A stretch of DNA of 24,523 nt, from positions 1-24,523 of the IMG/VR virus record IMGVR_UViG_3300048924_000206; one strand, 5' to 3'. Of this stretch, positions 20,443 to 24,523 are shown piece after piece (the stretch's first letter is position 1; each line of letters begins with the position of its first letter). This DNA is from a virus. The notes under the pieces were generated by a model that was given only the letters and a program-made list of their open reading frames with translations, was not told the DNA's origin and did not search any database. The position numbers were made by a program, and so were the translations under genes.

Positions 20443-20820
20443 ATGCGCAAGACACTGCCAAAGAAGGACACGCTCGCGGCCCATCTCGCCGCCGGCATGA
20501 CGCCTGACCATATCGCCGAGACCTACGGCTGCAGGACCGATTCGACGCGCCGCAAGCTGCGCCAGCTCGGGTTGATCGGCCCCATCACGAAGGCTCATCC
20601 GAACCACGTCGAGCGGCGCATGGGCAAATCGTTGATCGATTGTGCACAGGAGCCGGGCGTCGTCCTGCGCGATGACCGCATCACCTTCAATCGCGAAGTC
20701 CCGTGGCAGGGAACCGGGATGCGCATTCGGCCCATCTCGCTGGCGCGCCCGTCGATGTATCTCGCGGCGATCGCCAAGCGTTATCCCGACCTGCAGGGAG
20801 GCGCACATGCCGGTCTGTGA
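20443..20820 (+). CDS. Helix-turn-helix-like small protein
   Basis: 125 aa with AGAGGAGAGTAAAG as ribosome binding site. The N-terminal third (TLAAHLAAGMTPDHIAETYGC, then STRRKLRQLGLIG) has the shape of a resolvase-type HTH: helix, G-M-T turn, I-A-x-x-Y, recognition helix. The rest contains GMRIRPISLARPSMYLAAIAKRYPDL, which may be a second small domain. Probably DNA-binding, target unknown. Its 3' end overlaps the next gene by 14 bases. Confidence 0.78.
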   Translation: MRKTLPKKDTLAAHLAAGMTPDHIAETYGCRTDSTRRKLRQLGLIGPITKAHPNHVERRMGKSLIDCAQEPGVVLRDDRITFNREVPWQGTGMRIRPISLARPSMYLAAIAKRYPDLQGGAHAGL

Positions 20821-21022
20821 AGAATGCGGGGAGAGCTTCGTCGAACCTCTCGAAGAGCTGGTCGCCCTCGATGAGGTATCGCGCCTTTACCGGGCAGTCG
20901 CTGATGGCGAGCCCAAGATTGAAGTCCTGCAGATGATCTATGAAATCTTCGGCGTCAGCTATGGGCTTGCCCCCCCCGGTAACCGAGATCAAGATTGCCG
21001 AACGGTGCAGCGCAGGGATTAG
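20807..21022 (+). CDS. Small protein with a Cys pair; reading frame broken or switched at a C8 run
   Basis: 71 aa as read: MPVCEECGESFVEPLEELVALDEVSRLYRAVADG, then IEVLQMIYEIFGVSYGLAPPG and a polar tail that does not look folded. The run of eight C at 20970-20977 sits where the sequence loses its protein-like character. With one C fewer the frame continues VTEIKIAERCSAG and stops just inside the dnaN-like start. So the gene may be frameshifted, phase-variable or affected by a sequencing error. CEEC could bind metal or be redox-active. Family unknown. Confidence 0.65.
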   Translation: MPVCEECGESFVEPLEELVALDEVSRLYRAVADGEPKIEVLQMIYEIFGVSYGLAPPGNRDQDCRTVQRRD

Positions 21023-21027
21023 GTCGC

Positions 21028-22161
21028 ATGGCTGATCTTCTTTTCCGCGTCCATCGCTCGCAGCTGCTGCCCGCCGTCAATGCCGTTTCAGACGCCGTCG
21101 ATGCAAAGGCTACGATTCCAATCCTTGCCAACATCCTCTTGCGGCCAGTCGGCGATCAGCTTGTGGTGCGCGGCACGGATCTCAACCTCGAAGTCGAGGC
21201 CCGTTGCGAACTGCTGGAAGATGCCAGCGGCCAGGCAATCACGCTCGATGGCGCACGGCTTCGCGATATCTTGCGTAATCTGCCGGAGTCGTCCGAGATC
21301 GACTTCCTGCCCGGCCCGATCGAAGGCCAGATCCGCGTCCGCGCTGGTCGCGCAAGCTTCCTGATCTTCAGCCTGCCGGAAACCGACTTCCCGTCGATTG
21401 CCAAGCATGTGAAGGGCGAACCTTTCAACATCGAGATCAAGACGCTTTCGCAGGCTTTCGGCAAGGTGCTCTATGCCGTGGAGCCTTCCGGTAGTGACCG
21501 CGTCTACCTGACCGGCATATGCATCCATCCCTACGAGGACGGAAACAAGATTGCCATTGTCGCCACGAACGGCCGCTGCGTGGCAGTCGTTCGCGTGCCG
21601 ACAAGAACACGGGCGAAGTTTCCTTCCGTCATCCTGCCGGTCAAGGCGGTGAATGCGATCCGGAAGCATATCGGCGACGGCAAGGCGGAGGCGACCGTCC
21701 ATGTGTCGGACACCTTGGTGCAGATATCGGCTGAAGGTATTTGCATCATCAGCAACCTCGTCGATGGCCGCTATCCGGACTACATGAAGGTCGTGCCGAC
21801 CGATAACAACAGCGTCATGCGCGGCACGATCGACGCACTTGCAGGTGCGGCTCGCCGTGTTTCCCTCGTCGCCAAGGAGAAATCCAAGACAGGGATGGTT
21901 CTGACCATCGAGAATAACAAGCTTCACTTCGAGGCAACCAGCCGCGAGGGCGAGGAAGCCAGTGATGAAATCGCCGTCGAGTACGGCGGCGACCGCTTCG
22001 TTACCGGCTTCAATGGCGATTTGTTCGACAAGACGCTCGAAGCGATCGCCACAACCGACGTCGATGTCTTCTTCGGCGAGCCTGCGTCACCGGCAATTTT
22101 CAAGCCGACCGCTGCCCTCGACGAGTTTTTCATCCTCATGCCGGTGAGGGTCAGCGCATGA
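21028..22161 (+). CDS. dnaN: DNA polymerase III beta subunit (sliding clamp) homologue
   Basis: 377 aa, close to the bacterial clamp length, from ATG at 21028 (upstream Met residues lie in the previous gene). Three clamp-like domains can be followed. Domain 1 holds LLPAVNAVSDAVDAKATIPILANILL, VVRGTDLNLEVEA and GRASFLIFSLPETDFPS. Domain 2 holds GKVLYAVEPSGSDRVYLTGICIH and IAIVATNGRCVAV. Domain 3 holds LVDGRYPDYMKVVPTDNN, MVLTIENNKLHFEA and VTGFNGDLFDKTLEAI. The C-terminal MPVRVSA corresponds to MPMRL of the E. coli clamp pocket that binds polymerase and other partners. It probably tethers host Pol III or a phage partner to phage DNA. Confidence 0.95.
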   Translation: MADLLFRVHRSQLLPAVNAVSDAVDAKATIPILANILLRPVGDQLVVRGTDLNLEVEARCELLEDASGQAITLDGARLRDILRNLPESSEIDFLPGPIEGQIRVRAGRASFLIFSLPETDFPSIAKHVKGEPFNIEIKTLSQAFGKVLYAVEPSGSDRVYLTGICIHPYEDGNKIAIVATNGRCVAVVRVPTRTRAKFPSVILPVKAVNAIRKHIGDGKAEATVHVSDTLVQISAEGICIISNLVDGRYPDYMKVVPTDNNSVMRGTIDALAGAARRVSLVAKEKSKTGMVLTIENNKLHFEATSREGEEASDEIAVEYGGDRFVTGFNGDLFDKTLEAIATTDVDVFFGEPASPAIFKPTAALDEFFILMPVRVSA

Positions 22162-22730
22162 AACAGCTAGACGCCTTCGAGCCTGCCATGAAAAAGACCG
22201 CTCTCATTTCAGATTGCGGCCTCTATCGCTACGAGCTGACGCGCGTCTGGCAGAAGGGCGCGCCACTGCTCGTCACCTGCATGCTGAACCCATCGACGGC
22301 AGACGCCGATATCGACGATCCCACCATTCGCACGCTGATCCATTTCGGCAAGGCGTGGGGTTACGGCGGCCTGATGGTCGTCAACCTGTTCGCGTTCCGC
22401 TCGTCGAGCCCGTCCGTCATGATGGCGCAGACCTATCCGCGTGGACCGAAGAACGAGGGCGCAATCGCTACCGCCCTGGGCATCGCCCGCGCGCAGAACA
22501 CGCCGATGCTCGCCGCATGGGGAGCCAACGGCGCTCACCACGCCGGGCCGCGTGATCTGCTCGGCGGTCAAGACTGGCTTTGCATGCTGGCGAAGAAGCA
22601 CACGGTTGATCTCGTCTGCCTCGGCCTGACCAAAGACCGTTTTCCGAAACATCCGATGGCGCGCGGCACCCATCGCATCCCCCGTGACCAGCAACCAATC
22701 CCGTTCCAGCGTGCGACGGAGGTGGCCTGA
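22158..22730 (+). CDS. DUF1643 domain protein
   Basis: 190 aa. It matches the DUF1643 pattern: CGLYRYELTRVW, then TCMLNPSTADADIDDPTIRTLIHFGKAWGYGGLMVVNLFAFRS, a central KNEGAIATAL, MLAAWGANG and a C-terminal LVCLGLTKDRFPKHP. The family is frequent in phages and bacteria; its biochemical function is not known to me. The conserved NPSTAD and WG-x-x-G residues suggest a ligand pocket. The start overlaps the dnaN-like stop by four bases. Confidence 0.9.
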   Translation: MKQLDAFEPAMKKTALISDCGLYRYELTRVWQKGAPLLVTCMLNPSTADADIDDPTIRTLIHFGKAWGYGGLMVVNLFAFRSSSPSVMMAQTYPRGPKNEGAIATALGIARAQNTPMLAAWGANGAHHAGPRDLLGGQDWLCMLAKKHTVDLVCLGLTKDRFPKHPMARGTHRIPRDQQPIPFQRATEVA

Positions 22731-23293
22731 TGGATCTCGCCGAAGCCCGTACCTATCTGCCTGCGGCCCGCGAACTGGCGGGCCTGAGTAGCCAGGCATG
22801 GTTCGAAACCTGCAACACAGATATCGAGTTCGTCGAGATCAGTACGGCCGATCGCAAGACGGGCGAGATAGTGCCGATTGCGCACGTACTTCCTGACTGT
22901 CCGTTTGATGACAAGCGCTTGATGGTTCTGACGCCCGTGCTGTTGCGGGCGCTTCTTACCATTATCGACGAAGCCTCTCGCATCATTCGCGCCAGCCAGC
23001 CGCCAGAAGATCCGCGCGCCGCCGAGCGTCGCAGGAGAGATGCGCGCGAGGAGGCCGACAAAGACTTCGCGGCCAACTGCGCGATGATGTGTGCCAACGA
23101 TCGCGCCTTTCGCCAGTTCCTTATCGAACGCCACGAGCTGCAGGACGCCGGCGACACCGAGCGCGTGAAGACGCGCATCCGCTCGATCCTCGCCATCACG
23201 TCGATGGCTGAACTCAACAACGATCCGAATGCCGCACAGCGCTGGAAGGCGCTGCGGTCGGATTTTAAAGCATGGATGAGGGTAAGCGCATGA
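22730..23293 (+). CDS. Phage protein of unknown function, helical
   Basis: 187 aa. The N-terminal part has short strands (IEFVEISTADRKTGEIVPIAHV), then a helix VLLRALLTIIDEASRIIRASQ. A strongly charged segment (AAERRRRDAREEADKDFAANCAMMC) follows. The final third, FRQFLIERHELQDAGDTERVKTRIRSIL, AELNNDPNAAQRWKALRSDFKAWMR, looks like a compact helical domain resembling that of other rhizobial phage proteins near replication genes. Starts by TGATG overlap. No catalytic motif recognised. Confidence 0.8.
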   Translation: MDLAEARTYLPAARELAGLSSQAWFETCNTDIEFVEISTADRKTGEIVPIAHVLPDCPFDDKRLMVLTPVLLRALLTIIDEASRIIRASQPPEDPRAAERRRRDAREEADKDFAANCAMMCANDRAFRQFLIERHELQDAGDTERVKTRIRSILAITSMAELNNDPNAAQRWKALRSDFKAWMRVSA

Positions 23294-24444
23294 CTGAGCA
23301 GCAGTTTATCATCCGCAAAGGCGGATACTACTACCGGCCCAACGCGCAGGGATACACCTCTTCGCTTCTTGAGGCCGGACGTTACCCGGAAACGGAAGCG
23401 ATGGCGCATATGGAGCACTGCGATCCGGGCGAGATCACAATTTTTCCAGCGCCCGCAGTTCCATCGTCGCTGACCGTGTCGCAGGACGTTGCAGCAACTG
23501 CTGAACGGATCGTGCTTGAGCACGTTGCCGCCAGCTTGGATATGGACGGCAAGCCGCCCGGCGCGCGACTGGACGATTTGGCTGTCGCCATCGCGTTGGC
23601 GCTTGAGATTGAGCGGAACACCCCATCAACCCCGGCACAAATGGTGGCGGGCATCCCGTGCCACTGCACGACGATCCAACAGGATGAAACCTGCCCAGTT
23701 GGCTATCCCTCGCTGCTGTGTGTGCAGTGCGACGGCAAAGGCGTTGTACATGATATCAAGCTCGATGGCGCCGAACTCTGGGAGATAGTTTTTGGCATCG
23801 CTGACGATGTCGCTTCCGAGATTACGGAAGAGCAATACGAGAAGATCGCCACGGCCATCCGCGAGGTCTTTATCGAGCCCAAAGCCCCTGCACCTCAAAT
23901 GGTTGGGCTCTCCAGCGCAGACTTCGAGACTCTTGCGGCTGATCTCGATATCGATTGGGTCGCCGGTCTGTTCGGAAGCCGACACGGATCAGGCGCCGAG
24001 TTCTTGGCGGAGGTCGCGCGCTGCATCGTTCCGCGCGCTCCCACTGATCTTTTGGTGGGGGATGGAGAAGCCTCAATCATCGAGTGCCTAGCCGCTGGCG
24101 AGCCATTCGTTTTCGACCCTGCCGCCAACTTCCTGCATGCCGATGACGGCACGGTCGAGGGCGGCATTCGATACCTGCCTGCAGATCAGGTGATGGCATA
24201 CCCACGCGAGGCGACAGACGATCTGCGCGACGTTCTTTCCATGATGATGTGGAACACTGGACCGATCGCGCACGTCCTTCGGGCTGGCGGTGCGGATATC
24301 CCGCGCAAAGGCGAGCTTGAGCAGGCGCACGTCCTACACTGGCTGACACTGCTCGTGCTCGAACACGGCTCCGCTTGGCGTGAAAAGGGCGAGGAAGAGA
24401 TCAAGCGCATCCGCGCCGCTCTCTCTGCGGAGGTGGAGGGATGA
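23290..24444 (+). CDS. Multi-segment phage protein of unknown function
   Basis: 384 aa from ATG at 23290 (ATGA overlap). Residues 1-50 form a small unit: FIIRKGGYYYRPNAQGYTSSLLEAGRYPETEAMAHM, a pattern seen in other phage proteins of rhizobia. A middle part has a Cys/His cluster, CHCTTIQQDETC and LLCVQCDGKGVV, a DnaJ-like CxxC-x-GKG unit likely to bind zinc. C-terminal segments, including GDGEASIIECLAAGEPF and DLRDVLSMMMWNTGPIAHVLRAGG, read like separate short modules. It seems a mosaic of small domains. No enzymatic motif seen. Confidence 0.82.
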   Translation: MTEQQFIIRKGGYYYRPNAQGYTSSLLEAGRYPETEAMAHMEHCDPGEITIFPAPAVPSSLTVSQDVAATAERIVLEHVAASLDMDGKPPGARLDDLAVAIALALEIERNTPSTPAQMVAGIPCHCTTIQQDETCPVGYPSLLCVQCDGKGVVHDIKLDGAELWEIVFGIADDVASEITEEQYEKIATAIREVFIEPKAPAPQMVGLSSADFETLAADLDIDWVAGLFGSRHGSGAEFLAEVARCIVPRAPTDLLVGDGEASIIECLAAGEPFVFDPAANFLHADDGTVEGGIRYLPADQVMAYPREATDDLRDVLSMMMWNTGPIAHVLRAGGADIPRKGELEQAHVLHWLTLLVLEHGSAWREKGEEEIKRIRAALSAEVEG

Positions 24445-24523
24445 GCACATCCGATCTCTACATCCTGAACGGCAAAAGCACGACTTGGGTCGCCGAGTTC
24501 CGCAACGGTTGGGGTTCCGGCCC
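24441..24523 (+). CDS. Start of a phage protein of unknown function (runs off the right edge)
   Basis: Only 27 residues are visible: MSTSDLYILNGKSTTWVAEFRNGWGS and onward. The start overlaps the preceding stop (ATGA). The opening DLYILNGK and EFRNGWGSG looks like a short conserved phage protein, but too little is present to name it. Confidence 0.7.
   Translation, partial: MSTSDLYILNGKSTTWVAEFRNGWGSG

Overview
The window is part of a temperate tailed phage or prophage of an alphaproteobacterium, most likely a Rhizobiales host (Rhizobium, Agrobacterium or Sinorhizobium relatives). The basis is GC-rich coding, tightly overlapping genes (mostly ATGA or TGATG junctions), an HK97-type head and tail module that resembles the gene transfer agent cassette of this class, and several small proteins of a style I associate with rhizobial phages. 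No integrase, lysis gene, tRNA, IS element, CRISPR array or host gene is visible, so I cannot tell whether it is integrated or free.

Layout. A CI-like S24 repressor (18612-19343, plus) and a divergent Cro/YdaS-like gene (18337-18564, minus) form the genetic switch around a 47-bp operator/promoter gap. Leftward from it runs one long minus-strand transcription unit. It starts with a CII-like putative regulator, a small protein, a ParB/MT-A70 adenine methyltransferase fusion, a small protein and a cytosine methyltransferase with a repeat-filled target-recognition region. A winged-helix replication-initiator-like protein with iteron-like repeats inside its gene comes next, followed by a phage-encoded NusG paralogue.

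After the NusG-like gene there is a structured 214-bp non-coding segment. The late genes follow: HNH endonuclease, a small protein, small and large terminase, portal, ClpP-like prohead protease, major capsid protein, small head proteins, connector, head closure, gp10-like protein, tail terminator, tail tube, and tail assembly chaperones. The chaperone pair shows the hallmarks of a programmed -1 frameshift. The tape measure gene runs off the left edge.

Rightward from the repressor, after a convergent zinc-ribbon-like gene, comes an intergenic region with several inverted repeats. It is followed by a plus-strand early or accessory operon: a 61-aa protein, two small membrane proteins, an HTH-like protein, a 71-aa protein with an eight-C homopolymer, a complete DNA polymerase III beta clamp (DnaN), a DUF1643 protein, two proteins without recognised function and a partial gene at the right edge.

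Most notable are: (1) the NusG-like protein placed just ahead of the late operon with a structured leader and terminator-like hairpin, suggesting a NusG-type late antitermination switch; (2) the -1 frameshift in the tail chaperones; (3) iteron-like repeats inside the initiator-like gene; (4) the seven-repeat cytosine methyltransferase paired with an adenine methyltransferase; (5) the phage-borne sliding clamp. All calls come from reading the sequence; no database search was run.
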